From Clostridium grantii DSM 8605 (GTDB taxonomy: Bacteria; Bacillota; Clostridia; Clostridiales; Clostridiaceae): DNA of 64,000 bases. Below are positions 25,270 through 34,251 of the stretch, one piece after another; position 1 is the stretch's first letter, and every line of letters starts with the position of its first letter. The DNA is taken from positions 210,480 through 274,479 of the forward strand of contig NZ_FQXM01000005.1 in the NCBI RefSeq assembly GCF_900129965.1. The letters run 5' to 3'. A program made the translations under genes and the position numbers. The notes beneath the pieces were generated by a model. That model ran no database searches. It was not told the origin of the DNA and was given only the letters and a program-made list of their open reading frames with translations.

Positions 25270-25318
25270 AACAAGCGTTCGGTAATGTAATTGTAACAAA
25301 ATTATGAATTTACGTCAA
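25270..25318 (-). promoter_or_regulatory. Promoter and TetR-type operator of the 24046-25236 gene
   Basis: Minus strand: TTGACG (25318-25313), 17 bases, TACAAT (25295-25290), then TACATTACCGAACGCTTGTT (to ~25270). The -35, spacing, -10 and the element after it match the paralogue's promoter at 23273-23224 almost base for base, while the spacers themselves differ. Confidence 0.72.
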
Positions 25319-25361
25319 TAAAATTCATAATATTTTGTTAAAAAAATAACTATACATATAA

Positions 25362-25419
25362 TAAAAAAAGGTTCATGATTTCAGAGGAAAATTTCATTAA
25401 CTCTGAAACCGTGAACCTT
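25362..25419 (-). terminator. Intrinsic terminator of hsmA
   Basis: AAGGTTCATGATTTCAGAG and CTCTGAAACCGTGAACCTT form a 19-bp stem with two mismatches around a 14-base loop. Read on the minus strand it ends in TTTTTTT. Confidence 0.85.
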
Positions 25420-25435
25420 AAAATTTTAATTCTTG

Positions 25436-25801
25436 TTACTTCATTGCAAAAATCATACCAGACAGAAAAGGAACTAGCCATATAAGCCAAACTAAAAGAC
25501 TAAATTTATGAAAATTTAATTTCATATTTTCATCCTTTTTCACTAATACCACAGTTGCCCAAACAGCATGAAAAATCATAAGAATTATGGCAAGAAGCCC
25601 GGTAATACCATGAAAATTAAATTGGAATGAATTGCCGGAAAGATTACTCATAAGAGTGGTTCCGATGGTGTCAAATGCAAGACCTATCCAAAATATTACT
25701 AGATGCCACTTTTTTAAACTACCTTGTATTTTTTCGCTCCACACTCCAATGGTATAGAATACTAAAGCTAAAGTAATCGTTACTATTGCATAAATAAGCA
25801 T
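25436..25801 (-). CDS. hsmA: HsmA-family membrane haem protein
   Basis: 121 aa, four membrane helices, matching the TIGR03987/HsmA family by eye (start MLIYAIVTITLALVFYTIGV, then SLKKWHLVIFWIGL). Histidines at 33, 64, 78 and 98 include a 14-residue-spaced pair (64/78). In C. difficile HsmA is a haem-binding membrane protein that protects against haem and oxidative stress, normally with the MarR regulator HsmR; no MarR gene is adjacent here. ATG 25801 has GAGGAG upstream. The gene is monocistronic with its own terminator. Confidence 0.8.
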   Translation of the reverse strand: MLIYAIVTITLALVFYTIGVWSEKIQGSLKKWHLVIFWIGLAFDTIGTTLMSNLSGNSFQFNFHGITGLLAIILMIFHAVWATVVLVKKDENMKLNFHKFSLLVWLIWLVPFLSGMIFAMK

Positions 25802-25861
25802 AATTTTTTCTCCTCGTCGTTTTTTTTTAGATTCTTCTGTAAGTTTATTATGAAGCTTGTT

Positions 25862-27130
25862 TTATTTTTTTTGACTTTGTTTTTTTATGTTGTTATTATT
25901 TTTTTTTCTTCTCATTTTAGCGTAAGGATTAGAATTGGGTTTTTTACTTGATTTTCTATTTTTTGATACATCAGCTGTAACAATAGGAGCGTCACCCATA
26001 GGATAAGCATGATTTTCAATTAAAGGAATAGATTTATCTATAAGTTTTTCAATGTCTTTAAGAAAATCTTTTTCTTCATGGTCACAAAAAGTAATTGCAA
26101 TACCATTATTACCAGCTCTACCGGTACGACCAATTCTATGAACGTAAGTTTCTGGGGGATTAGGCATGTCAAAATTAATTACATGAGACAATTCATCCAC
26201 ATCAATTCCTCTTGCAGCTATATCGGTAGCTACCAAAACTCTAGTTTTACCAGATTTGAAATCATTTAATGCCTTTTGTCTAGCAGATTGTGATTTATTT
26301 CCATGAATAGCTTGTGCATTAATTCCAGCTTTTTCTAAATCAGCTGTGATTTTATTTGCACCACGTTTTGTACGTGAAAAAACAAGGGCGGAAACTATAG
26401 ATTTATCTTTTAATATATCATTAAGTAAGAATTTCTTATTCTTTTTATCCACATAATACATACATTGGTCAACGGTATCCACTGTGGAGGAAACTGGAGC
26501 CACTGCAACTTTTTCAGGGTTAACAAGAATTGAATCTACTAATTGAGAAATTTCTTTTGGCATAGTTGCTGAAAAAAGAAGTGTTTGTCTTTCTTTAGGA
26601 AGTTTTGATATGATTTTTTTAACATCATGAATAAATCCCATATCCAACATTCTGTCTGCTTCATCAAGCACAAAATAATTTATATCATTTAATTTAATAT
26701 AATTTTGATTCATTAAATCCAATAATCTACCAGGCGTAGCAACTAAAATATCTACCCCAGCTCTTAAAGCGTTAATTTGATGCATTTTTGTTACACCGCC
26801 AAAAATAACTGTGTTTTTAAAATTTAAGTATTTTCCATACTCAGTAAAACTTTCATCGATTTGAATAGCAAGTTCTCTAGTAGGAGCTAGTATCAATGCT
26901 TTTATTTTCTTAGGTGTTTTTGTGTTGAATTTTTCATTATAAAGGTTTTGAAGAATAGGAATAGCGAAAGCAGCAGTTTTACCAGTGCCCGTTTGTGCAC
27001 AACCTAAAATGTCTTTTCCTTCTAGTAGTATAGGAATAGATTGTTGTTGAATAGGAGTAGGATTTATATAACCTTTTTCATCCAAAGCTCTAAGTATATT
27101 TTTGTTAATATTAAAATTCTCGAATAACAT
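25862..27130 (-). CDS. DEAD-box RNA helicase (RhlE-like)
   Basis: 422 aa. A complete set of helicase motifs: Q motif (GYINPTPIQQQSIP), Walker A AQTGTGKT, PTRELA, DEAD (VLDEADRM), SAT, and HRIGRTGR in the second RecA domain. The C-terminal ~45 residues are Lys/Asn-rich and probably bind RNA. It is likely to unwind structured mRNA or rRNA, as cold-associated RhlE/CshA-type helicases do. AAGGAG precedes the ATG. It is monocistronic. Assignment to DEAD-box is certain, the subfamily less so. Confidence 0.93.
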   Translation of the reverse strand: MLFENFNINKNILRALDEKGYINPTPIQQQSIPILLEGKDILGCAQTGTGKTAAFAIPILQNLYNEKFNTKTPKKIKALILAPTRELAIQIDESFTEYGKYLNFKNTVIFGGVTKMHQINALRAGVDILVATPGRLLDLMNQNYIKLNDINYFVLDEADRMLDMGFIHDVKKIISKLPKERQTLLFSATMPKEISQLVDSILVNPEKVAVAPVSSTVDTVDQCMYYVDKKNKKFLLNDILKDKSIVSALVFSRTKRGANKITADLEKAGINAQAIHGNKSQSARQKALNDFKSGKTRVLVATDIAARGIDVDELSHVINFDMPNPPETYVHRIGRTGRAGNNGIAITFCDHEEKDFLKDIEKLIDKSIPLIENHAYPMGDAPIVTADVSKNRKSSKKPNSNPYAKMRRKKNNNNIKKQSQKK

Positions 27131-27278
27131 GTTTCTCCTTCGTAAAGTAGCTTTTGAATTTTAAATGCCATAAATTATGCTAATATATTATAATGCATCT
27201 ATTTAATCTACTTTCTATTGATACTATAAGCATAACTTTAATTATACCACACAAAATCAAACCCCGCACAAAAACCTT

Positions 27279-29072
27279 TTAATAAATATCAGAAAACTCA
27301 ATACTAATACTATCTACATTACTAAGCACTGAATTACTTCTATCAATAAAAGAAGTACCAAGTTCGCTTTTCATAAGAGGAAAATAAAGCCTAAATTCAC
27401 TTCCCTTTTGTAATTCGCTAGAAACAGCTATTCTACCCATTTGCATTTCCGTTAAAGATTTAACCAAAGATAATCCTATACCACTTCCTTCGCTAATGCG
27501 AGTAAAAGACTTGTCTACTTGTCTAAATCTTTCGAAGATAATCTTTTGCTTATTTAAAGGAATACCTATTCCCGTATCTTTAACTGTAATACAAGCATAA
27601 TTATTAACAGCAGCAACTGATACAGAAATTTTACCGCCAGTAGGTGTGAATTTTATAGCATTAGATAATAAATTTAATATTATTCTTTCTATTTTTTCCT
27701 CATCACAAATTATAAAAAGTTCATTTGATTCTTTGGTGAATTCAAAGCTTAATTTATTTTCTTTCATATAGTGTTTTACGGAAAAACATATATTTTTTAC
27801 CAAGCTTACTATATTATGAGGAACTAAAGTAAGCTTAAGAAAGCCAGAATCTATTTTTGTTATATCTATCATATTATTGGATAATTTCAATAATCTATAG
27901 GAATTTTTCTTGATTATTTTTCTATATTCTTCATTTTTATTTATATAGGTATTTAAATCATTTGTTTTAGAATAAAGTTCTAGAACCTGTAAGGCACTTA
28001 TTATAACATTTAATGGAGTTAGAAATTCATGAGACATATTAGAGAAAAAATCTGTTTTTAATTTATCATAAGAAATAGCTTCATTAAGTAATTGGCTATA
28101 CTCATCAGCCTTATTCTTATATTCCAAGGTTCTAATCATAACTAAAAATCCATTATAATCATCAAATATATACTTATTTACACCAATCAAGGTGTTAACT
28201 ACTTTATTAGTATCTTTTCTAATCAATTTTATCTCAGAAAAAGGGATATCTTCTCCACTACTTATATGATCTAAAATTTTTCTGAATTTTTCTAAATCAG
28301 AAGAGTGAACACTAAATAAATCCTTTTGATTAATGCCAATTAAATCAGTGATTTTTGGTAAATTAAAAAAAAGTTGAGCTGCTTTGTTGGCAAAAGTTAT
28401 CTTACCATCTACCATAACATAAAGAATATCTGGAAGATAATCCAGTAGTATTTTATATTTTTCTCTACTTTCTTTATAAATCATATTCATTTTTTTCAAT
28501 TCTATATTTTTTTCTTTTATTTTACTTTCTAGAAGCTTATTTGAAGTTCTAAGAATACATCTTTGCTTTTTCTGAAGTAAAGATGTGTAATCTTTTTTTA
28601 ATATAGTTGAAATAAATTGAGTAATCAAATTCTTATAGCTCTCAAGTTTATCTTCAGACACTATGGTTATTTCCTTTAAAGCTTCAAAATATTCCTTTTC
28701 ATTGAAACCATAAAAATCACATTTCTTCTTATAAAAATCTAAATCAGGCTTTTCAGTAAAAAATTGTCCCAGTTGTATATAACCAATTATGTTCTTACAT
28801 AATATTATGGGAACAGATAAATTACTTAAACCAAGGTGGCACTTAGGACTTTTATCAATACTGCATGCTAAAAGATGTTTATTATTAGAGCATATGTGGT
28901 TTAAAGTTGGACATTTTCTGTGAAAATTTTTACATAATTTGCTATTGGGGGATTCTATAATTATATCTCCGTGAACATTTATAACAAAAATAGTTATATC
29001 AGTAATTTTACTTAAATTATCTATCATTGAGCTTATAGCCTGCATATCAATAAGTTCGTCAAGTTTATACAT
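27279..29072 (-). CDS. Sensor histidine kinase with PocR and PAS domains
   Basis: 597 aa, soluble. Residues ~1-160 resemble the PocR sensory domain with many Cys (CKNFHRKCP, CSIDKSPKCHLGL), consistent with a metal- or redox-sensitive ligand pocket. A linker coiled coil leads to a PAS domain (~210-315), then HisKA with the phospho-acceptor in MSHEFLTPLN and HATPase_c with LLSNAIKFTPTGG, DTGIGIP and GSGIGLSLVK. No response regulator lies next to it, so it is an orphan kinase. The start at ATG 29072 is supported by GTGGTG. PocR domains are known from propanediol and hydrocarbon sensors; the ligand here is unknown. Confidence 0.88.
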   Translation of the reverse strand: MYKLDELIDMQAISSMIDNLSKITDITIFVINVHGDIIIESPNSKLCKNFHRKCPTLNHICSNNKHLLACSIDKSPKCHLGLSNLSVPIILCKNIIGYIQLGQFFTEKPDLDFYKKKCDFYGFNEKEYFEALKEITIVSEDKLESYKNLITQFISTILKKDYTSLLQKKQRCILRTSNKLLESKIKEKNIELKKMNMIYKESREKYKILLDYLPDILYVMVDGKITFANKAAQLFFNLPKITDLIGINQKDLFSVHSSDLEKFRKILDHISSGEDIPFSEIKLIRKDTNKVVNTLIGVNKYIFDDYNGFLVMIRTLEYKNKADEYSQLLNEAISYDKLKTDFFSNMSHEFLTPLNVIISALQVLELYSKTNDLNTYINKNEEYRKIIKKNSYRLLKLSNNMIDITKIDSGFLKLTLVPHNIVSLVKNICFSVKHYMKENKLSFEFTKESNELFIICDEEKIERIILNLLSNAIKFTPTGGKISVSVAAVNNYACITVKDTGIGIPLNKQKIIFERFRQVDKSFTRISEGSGIGLSLVKSLTEMQMGRIAVSSELQKGSEFRLYFPLMKSELGTSFIDRSNSVLSNVDSISIEFSDIY

Positions 29073-29194
29073 GTTTACACCACACTAAGAAAGAATTTTG
29101 TTGTAATAATATATTTAATATACCAGTATTATATCAAATATACTCATTAATTGGAATAATTTTGTTCATTAAACAACAAAATTCTAAATTATTT

Positions 29195-29236
29195 ATTAAT
29201 TAGTATTTATTAATTAGTATTTATTAATTAGTATTT
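29195..29236. repeat. Three tandem copies of a 14-nt AT-rich repeat
   Basis: ATTAATTAGTATTT is repeated exactly at 29195, 29209 and 29223 in the divergent region between the PocR kinase and uvsE. It may be a binding-site array or a replication-slippage product. Confidence 0.7.
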
Positions 29237-29297
29237 ATTATTTATTGATTAGAAAATAATTAAATGATAAAATTATTACCAAGAAAGTAGGGATATT

Positions 29298-30215
29298 ATG
29301 ATTAAAAAAATAGGATATGCATGTATTAATGTAAACTTAAAACCAAGAGGATTTAAAGAATGTAGATTAAGTTCAGTTTATAAATATGGTATAGATTACT
29401 TAAGAGAGAAAATTATCAATAACCTTCAATTAACAAAAGACATTTTAGAATGGAATATAAAAAATGATATATACATGTATAGAGTCACTAGCACCTTGCT
29501 ACCATTAGTTACCCATCCAGATATTATAAGGGATTTTCAGTGGCGTTGGCAAAAGGATGAAGAAATATGTGGGTATATGAATGAAATCAAAGATGTAGTG
29601 GAAAAAAACAATATAAGATTATCCATGCATCCAGATCAATTCACAGTGCTCAATAGTTTAAATCCAAAAGTAGTAGAAAATAGTTTTGAATATTTGAAAT
29701 ATCATTACCAAGTTTTAGAAAAATTAGCAGGTAAAGATATTATAATTCACACAGGGGGAGTTTACGGGGATAAACAAGCTTCTATGGATAGATTTATAGA
29801 AAACTACGGAAAACTAGATGAAAATATAAAGAAAATGCTTAGATTAGAAAATGATGATGTTTCTTATAGGGTACAAGATGTTCTTTATATTAGTGAAAAA
29901 TGTGGCATACCTATAGTGCTAGATATTCATCATCATAATTGTAATTATGAACTAGCATTAACACACAATCATATTGAAAGAATCAAAAACTCTTGGAAAT
30001 CAACAGGATTAATCCCTAAAATGCATATAAGTAGTGGGAAAACTGGCATAAATGATAAAAAACATAGTGATTATGTGAAGTGTGAAGATTTGGCTAATTT
30101 AAAAAGCTTGCTTATAGATATAGATATTGATTTAATGGTGGAAGCCAAAATGAAAGATGAAGCTGCGCTTGAAATAATGAAATGCAAAGAACAAGAAAAA
30201 AACACTATCAAATAG
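29298..30215 (+). CDS. uvsE: UV damage endonuclease UvsE
   Basis: 305 aa TIM-barrel endonuclease of the UVDE family, which nicks DNA 5' of UV photoproducts and abasic sites. Recognisable blocks are IGYACIN at the N-terminus, MHPDQFTVL, IHTGGVYGDK, LDIHHHNC and MHISSG, containing the metal-binding His, Glu and Asp residues. The length matches the family. With splB elsewhere in the window, the organism has two dedicated UV repair enzymes. A terminator follows at the stop. Confidence 0.93.
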   Translation: MIKKIGYACINVNLKPRGFKECRLSSVYKYGIDYLREKIINNLQLTKDILEWNIKNDIYMYRVTSTLLPLVTHPDIIRDFQWRWQKDEEICGYMNEIKDVVEKNNIRLSMHPDQFTVLNSLNPKVVENSFEYLKYHYQVLEKLAGKDIIIHTGGVYGDKQASMDRFIENYGKLDENIKKMLRLENDDVSYRVQDVLYISEKCGIPIVLDIHHHNCNYELALTHNHIERIKNSWKSTGLIPKMHISSGKTGINDKKHSDYVKCEDLANLKSLLIDIDIDLMVEAKMKDEAALEIMKCKEQEKNTIK

Positions 30216-30230
30216 GTAGTGTTTTTGTTT
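30198..30230 (+). terminator. Intrinsic terminator of uvsE
   Basis: AAAAACACTATC pairs with GGTAGTGTTTTT around AAATA, continuing into TGTTTT; it overlaps the end of uvsE. Confidence 0.85.
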
Positions 30231-30436
30231 TAAAGTAAAACCTTTCTTATAACTCTTCAAAATAAATACCTCCTTGGATAAAGTAAAACCTTTACTACAA
30301 ATTATACCAAATAAAACCAAAAAAAGGCTAGTTTAATTGTGAATTTATTGCATATTTATAAAAAATAGATTTATTAAGCAACAGGCTCCATTTTTTAATG
30401 GAAATCTCTCAACTATTTGCCACTTTAAATTCAATC

Positions 30437-30580
30437 TTATTCCAAGGCATTATATTCCATATTTGTAGACAAAACAATAGAAGTATTTGTATCTTCAATT
30501 TGTTGAAGCTTATTTATAAAAGATTCTAATTCTGAAATCTCACGAAAACAAGCTTTAATTATCATACAACAGATTATCAT
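30437..30580 (-). pseudogene. Lrp/AsnC-family regulator, C-terminal remnant
   Basis: A 47-codon frame on the minus strand ends EISELESFINKLQQIEDTNT, then SIVLSTNMEYNALE and a stop. This matches the RAM-domain end of Lrp/AsnC proteins (ELE-x-F-INKLQ-x-IEG, TSIVLST). The helix-turn-helix half is absent. It is the only gene-like content in the ~600-base gap between uvsE and the decarboxylase operon; the rest (30231-30436 and 30581-30780) shows nothing I can name. Confidence 0.75.
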
Positions 30581-30781
30581 TTTCAGTATATCATATTGTT
30601 AAACGCAGTAGAACAAAATAAACTCAAATTATCAATTTAATAATATAAAGTTTTAAAATCTTTTAGTTTAATAAAAAAAAAGAAACGGGAATTGACTAAT
30701 TAAAATTAGGAAATTTGGTTAATATATTCACAAAGGTAAAGTGGAGTGATATTATAAAGATAGAGACAGTTTAAAGGCAAG

Positions 30782-30806
30782 TGGATAGTGGATAGTTAGT
30801 GGTTAA
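30782..30806 (+). repeat. GTGGATAGTGGATAGT-type repeat, left of the oad operon
   Basis: A short direct repeat of GTGGATA/GTGGATAG and variants. The same motif (AGTGGATAGTGGACAGTGAA) recurs at 34440, just after the operon. Such motifs are scattered minisatellite-like sequences in several Clostridia. Confidence 0.5.
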
Positions 30807-30836
30807 ATATAAGAATAAAAAAAAGAGGTGACTATT

Positions 30837-32324
30837 ATGAATAAACTAAAAATAACAGAAACCGTTCTCAGAGATGGGCATCAAAGTCAAATAGCTACAA
30901 GGCTAAAAATAGAGGAAATTCTTCCTATAGTAGAGACTATGGATGAAGTTGGATATTATGCTATGGAAGTTTGGGGAGGAGCCACTTTTGATGTTTGTTT
31001 AAGATATTTAAATGAAAATCCTTGGGAAAGGCTTAGATTAATAAAAGAAAAAGCTAAAAAAACAAATCTGCAAATGTTATTAAGAGGACAAAATCTTTTG
31101 GGTTATAAGCATTATTCTAATGATATAGTTGAAAGATTTATTCAAAAATCCATTTATAATGGAATAGATATTATTAGAGTTTTTGATGCTTTGAATGATG
31201 TTAGAAATTTAAAGAAATCAATAGAAGTTATTAAAAAAGAGCAAGCCCATTGTCAATGTGCTATTTCTTATACAACTAGCAAAATTCATACTATTGATTA
31301 TTATACAAAGCTAGCCAAGACCATGGAAGATATGGGAGCGGATTCTATTTGTATAAAGGATATGGCAGGAATTTTAACTCCTGATAATGCTTTTGAATTA
31401 ATTTCGCAGTTGAAGAGTAGTATAAAGGTACCCATTGAGTTACATGGACATTGTACAAGTGGCATTATTGAAATGACTTATATGAAAGCTATAGAAGCAG
31501 AGGTAGATATAGTAGACACTGCTATATCAGCATTTTCATCAGGAACCTCTCAGCCTTGTACAGAATCTTTAAATGAAGTGTTTAAAAATAATGAAAGAGC
31601 TTTAAATTTAAACGAAGAAAAAATGAAAAAAGTAGCAGCGCATTTTTCTAGGGTAAAAGAAAAGTATATAGAAGATGGAACTTTTAATCCTAGAGTTATG
31701 AAAATAGAGCCTCAAATATTAGAATACCAAGTTCCAGGAGGAATGCTTTCAAACTTATTATCACAACTAAAAGCTCAAAATGCAGAAAATAGATATGAAG
31801 AGGTATTGAATGAAATACCAAGAGTAAGAGAAGATTTAGGCTTTCCGCCACTAGTTACTCCATTAAGTCAAATGGTTGGAACTCAATCAGTATTTAATGT
31901 TTTAATAGGGGAAAGGTACAAGATGATTCCTAAAGAAATAAAGGATTACGTTAAAGGATTTTATGGACGAGCTCCTGTACCAATAAAGGAAGAAATAAAA
32001 AAGAAAATAATCGGGGAAGGAGTCACCATTGATTATTGCCCTGCAGATAAAATAGAACCAATGTATGAGAAAACAAAAAAGGAAATAGAAGATTTAACAC
32101 AAGAAGAAGAAATGATCCTAGCTTATGCAATATTTCCAGATGTGACAAGAACATATTTAGAAAATCAGAAAAAACAGATAAAAGAAAATATTAAGGAAAA
32201 CATTAAAGAAAACATTAAAGAAAACATTAAAGAAAACATTAAAGAAAACATTAAAAATAACATGAAAAATAACATTGAAGATAATGTTGAAGAGGATACT
32301 TATTATATTGAAATTGTAATGTGA
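30837..32324 (+). CDS. oadA: Oxaloacetate decarboxylase alpha-type carboxyltransferase subunit, no biotin domain
   Basis: 495 aa. A TIM-barrel carboxyltransferase: TVLRDGHQS near residue 10, VFDALND, KDMAGILTP and the metal-binding LHGHCTSG, followed by the PYC_OADA C-terminal domain (PGGMLSNL). It transfers CO2 from oxaloacetate (or a related acid) to biotin. The C-terminal biotin domain of classical OadA is missing; the carrier is encoded separately two genes on. Instead the protein ends in a (I-K-E-N)n tail made by a 12-base tandem repeat. I start at ATG 30837, six bases after GAGGTG. It is first in a four-gene operon encoding a Na+-pumping decarboxylase; a pyruvate carboxylase-like role is an alternative. 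Confidence 0.88.
   Translation: MNKLKITETVLRDGHQSQIATRLKIEEILPIVETMDEVGYYAMEVWGGATFDVCLRYLNENPWERLRLIKEKAKKTNLQMLLRGQNLLGYKHYSNDIVERFIQKSIYNGIDIIRVFDALNDVRNLKKSIEVIKKEQAHCQCAISYTTSKIHTIDYYTKLAKTMEDMGADSICIKDMAGILTPDNAFELISQLKSSIKVPIELHGHCTSGIIEMTYMKAIEAEVDIVDTAISAFSSGTSQPCTESLNEVFKNNERALNLNEEKMKKVAAHFSRVKEKYIEDGTFNPRVMKIEPQILEYQVPGGMLSNLLSQLKAQNAENRYEEVLNEIPRVREDLGFPPLVTPLSQMVGTQSVFNVLIGERYKMIPKEIKDYVKGFYGRAPVPIKEEIKKKIIGEGVTIDYCPADKIEPMYEKTKKEIEDLTQEEEMILAYAIFPDVTRTYLENQKKQIKENIKENIKENIKENIKENIKENIKNNMKNNIEDNVEEDTYYIEIVM
32178..32285 (+). repeat. Nine 12-nt coding repeats in the oadA tail
   Basis: Consensus ATTAAAGAAAAC encodes I-K-E-N six times, then decays through IKNN, MKNN and IEDN. Several central units are identical at the DNA level, so the array is recent or being homogenised. 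It lies outside the conserved catalytic domains. Confidence 0.85.
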
Positions 32325-32362
32325 TTTTTATAATCATATAGATAAAAGAAAGGAAGAAAGCA

Positions 32363-32665
32363 ATGAAAGAATATATAACCATTATTGAAGCTTTAAAAAT
32401 AACGGCTATTTGCATGGGTATTGTATTTGTAACCCTTTACGTCATTTCCTTGATTATAGGATTATTTAAAATAATTTTTTCAGAAAAAAAGGAAAAATCA
32501 CAGGTTACAGAAATAGAAAAAGTTAAAGGGAAAGAAGAAAAAATCATTGGTAAAGCTGTGACAGATGAAGAAGTAATAGTAGCTATAACGGCTGCAATTA
32601 ATATGAGTAATGAGAAGAAGAATAGTAAGTTTAGGATAGTGTCTATGAGGGAAGTTGGGGAGTAG
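32363..32665 (+). CDS. oadG: Decarboxylase gamma subunit OadG
   Basis: 100 aa. One N-terminal membrane helix (ALKITAICMGIVFVTLYVIS) followed by a Lys/Glu-rich hydrophilic tail, the standard form of the OadG/MmdD small subunit that assembles the complex on the membrane and may assist metal binding. The tail after ~55 has a second conserved patch (DEEVIVAITAAINM) typical of OadG. AAAGGAAG precedes the ATG. Position between alpha and biotin carrier supports the call. Confidence 0.86.
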   Translation: MKEYITIIEALKITAICMGIVFVTLYVISLIIGLFKIIFSEKKEKSQVTEIEKVKGKEEKIIGKAVTDEEVIVAITAAINMSNEKKNSKFRIVSMREVGE

Positions 32666-32713
32666 AAAGTTTAAAATGATAACCAATTAACAACCTAAAA
32701 AGGAGAGAGTTGA

Positions 32714-33088
32714 ATGAAAAAATATAAAGTGAAATTAAACGGTAAGGTATATGAGGTAGAGGTAGAAGAAATGGAAGTAACTTCTGAGCCAGCAACTTTT
32801 AATGGGGATGAGGATAAGCAGAAAGAAAAGGAAAAGCAGAGTGAAGTAGCAGCTACTAATTCTGTTGAGGGGGAAGAAATTTTGGCTCCTCTCCCGGGGA
32901 ATATTTTAGAGGTTAAAGTAAAAGAAGGGGATAGTGTAAAAAAAGGCCAGATTCTTTTTATACTTGAAGCAATGAAACTTGAAAATGAGATTGTAGCCTC
33001 AAATGATGGTATTGTTGGAAGAATTCTTGTGAATAAAGGTGGAACCGTTGTTACGGGAGAATGTTTGGGGGTTTTGAAGAGAAACTAA
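32714..33088 (+). CDS. Biotin carboxyl carrier protein of the decarboxylase
   Basis: 124 aa. Residues ~1-20 form a beta hairpin, then a Glu/Lys/Gln-rich flexible linker (~20-52), then a biotinyl domain (~55-124) with Lys88 in EAMKLEN. It carries CO2 from the carboxyltransferase to the membrane beta subunit. Similar separate carriers are found in methylmalonyl-CoA (MmdC) and glutaconyl-CoA (GcdC) decarboxylases. The alpha-type partner here looks like oxaloacetate decarboxylase or 5S rather than the CoA-ester type, so this is a split OadA. Confidence 0.9.
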   Translation: MKKYKVKLNGKVYEVEVEEMEVTSEPATFNGDEDKQKEKEKQSEVAATNSVEGEEILAPLPGNILEVKVKEGDSVKKGQILFILEAMKLENEIVASNDGIVGRILVNKGGTVVTGECLGVLKRN

Positions 33089-33147
33089 AAATGGACAATC
33101 TGAAAATAGCAACATAAAAAATAATAAAGTAGAGAGGAATTAAAAAC

Positions 33148-34251
33148 ATGTTACTAGATTTTTTAAATAGTGTAGGGTTTATGGCGCTTGGATGGCAACA
33201 AATTTTGATGATTGGAATAGCATGCTTTTTCTTATATTTAGCTATTAAGAAACAATACGAGCCTTACCTTTTATTACCTATAGCTTTCGGCATGTTAATG
33301 GTGAATTTGCCTAATACTGGATTGATGGATGAAGGAGGGCTATTTCATTATTTATATATGGGAACAAAGCTTGGAATTTATCCTCCTATAATATTTTTAT
33401 GTGTGGGTGTTTGTACAGATTTTGCACCTTTGATTGCAAATCCTAAAAGTATATTACTTGGTGCGGCGGCTCAGTTTGGTATATTTTTTGCTTTTATAGG
33501 GGCTATATTGTTGGGGTTTGATGGAGCGGCTGCTGCAGCTATTGGAATTATAGGGGGAGCGGATGGCCCCACGGCAATTTATTTAACTTCAAAACTTGCA
33601 CCGGATTTATTAGGTCCTATTGCACTAGCAGCTTATTCTTATATGGCTTTGGTGCCAATAATTCAACCTCCAATAATAAAAGCTTTAACTACAAAAGAAG
33701 AAAGACAAATAAAAATGGAGCAATTAAGATTTGTATCAAAAAAGGAAAAAGTGGTTTTCCCTATTGTAGTTGCAATTTTTGTTATATTGCTACTTCCTTC
33801 TTCAGCTCCATTGATAAGTATGTTAATGTTTGGAAATTTAATAAAAGAATCAGGGGTTGTACCTAAATTAGTAGAAACAGCTCAAAATTCTTTGATGTAT
33901 ATAGTTACAATATTTTTAGGATTAACAGTAGGGGCTAAAGCCGATGCAGAAACTTTTTTAAATCCTACTACATTAAAAATAATTGCTCTAGGATTAATTG
34001 CTTTTGCGGTAGGAACAGCATCAGGAGTACTATTTGGAAAATTAATGTGTAAGTTAACAAAAGGCAAAATTAATCCAATGATCGGTGCTGCAGGAGTATC
34101 AGCTGTACCAATGGCAGCTAGAGTAGTGCAAAAGGTAGGACAAGAAGAAAATCCTTCAAATTTCTTATTAATGCATGCCATGGGTCCCAATGTAGCGGGA
34201 GTAATAGGCTCAGCCGTAGCCGCAGGAGTGTTACTCAGTATATTTGGATAG
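33148..34251 (+). CDS. oadB: Na+-translocating decarboxylase beta subunit OadB
   Basis: 367 aa, about nine or more membrane helices plus a re-entrant segment. The family hallmark GGADGPTAIY (about residue 135) carries the Asp that couples decarboxylation of carboxybiotin to Na+ export; further conserved blocks are FLGLTVGA and GAAGVSAVPMAARVVQ. It completes the operon. The complex conserves energy by expelling Na+ during oxaloacetate (or similar) decarboxylation, likely linked to citrate, malate or pyruvate metabolism. Confidence 0.94.
   Translation: MLLDFLNSVGFMALGWQQILMIGIACFFLYLAIKKQYEPYLLLPIAFGMLMVNLPNTGLMDEGGLFHYLYMGTKLGIYPPIIFLCVGVCTDFAPLIANPKSILLGAAAQFGIFFAFIGAILLGFDGAAAAAIGIIGGADGPTAIYLTSKLAPDLLGPIALAAYSYMALVPIIQPPIIKALTTKEERQIKMEQLRFVSKKEKVVFPIVVAIFVILLLPSSAPLISMLMFGNLIKESGVVPKLVETAQNSLMYIVTIFLGLTVGAKADAETFLNPTTLKIIALGLIAFAVGTASGVLFGKLMCKLTKGKINPMIGAAGVSAVPMAARVVQKVGQEENPSNFLLMHAMGPNVAGVIGSAVAAGVLLSIFG

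Noticed and set aside
32178..32285. Sequencing artefact in the oadA tail
   Set aside because: The repeat keeps frame over nine units and degenerates gradually at the 3' end, as a real coding minisatellite does.
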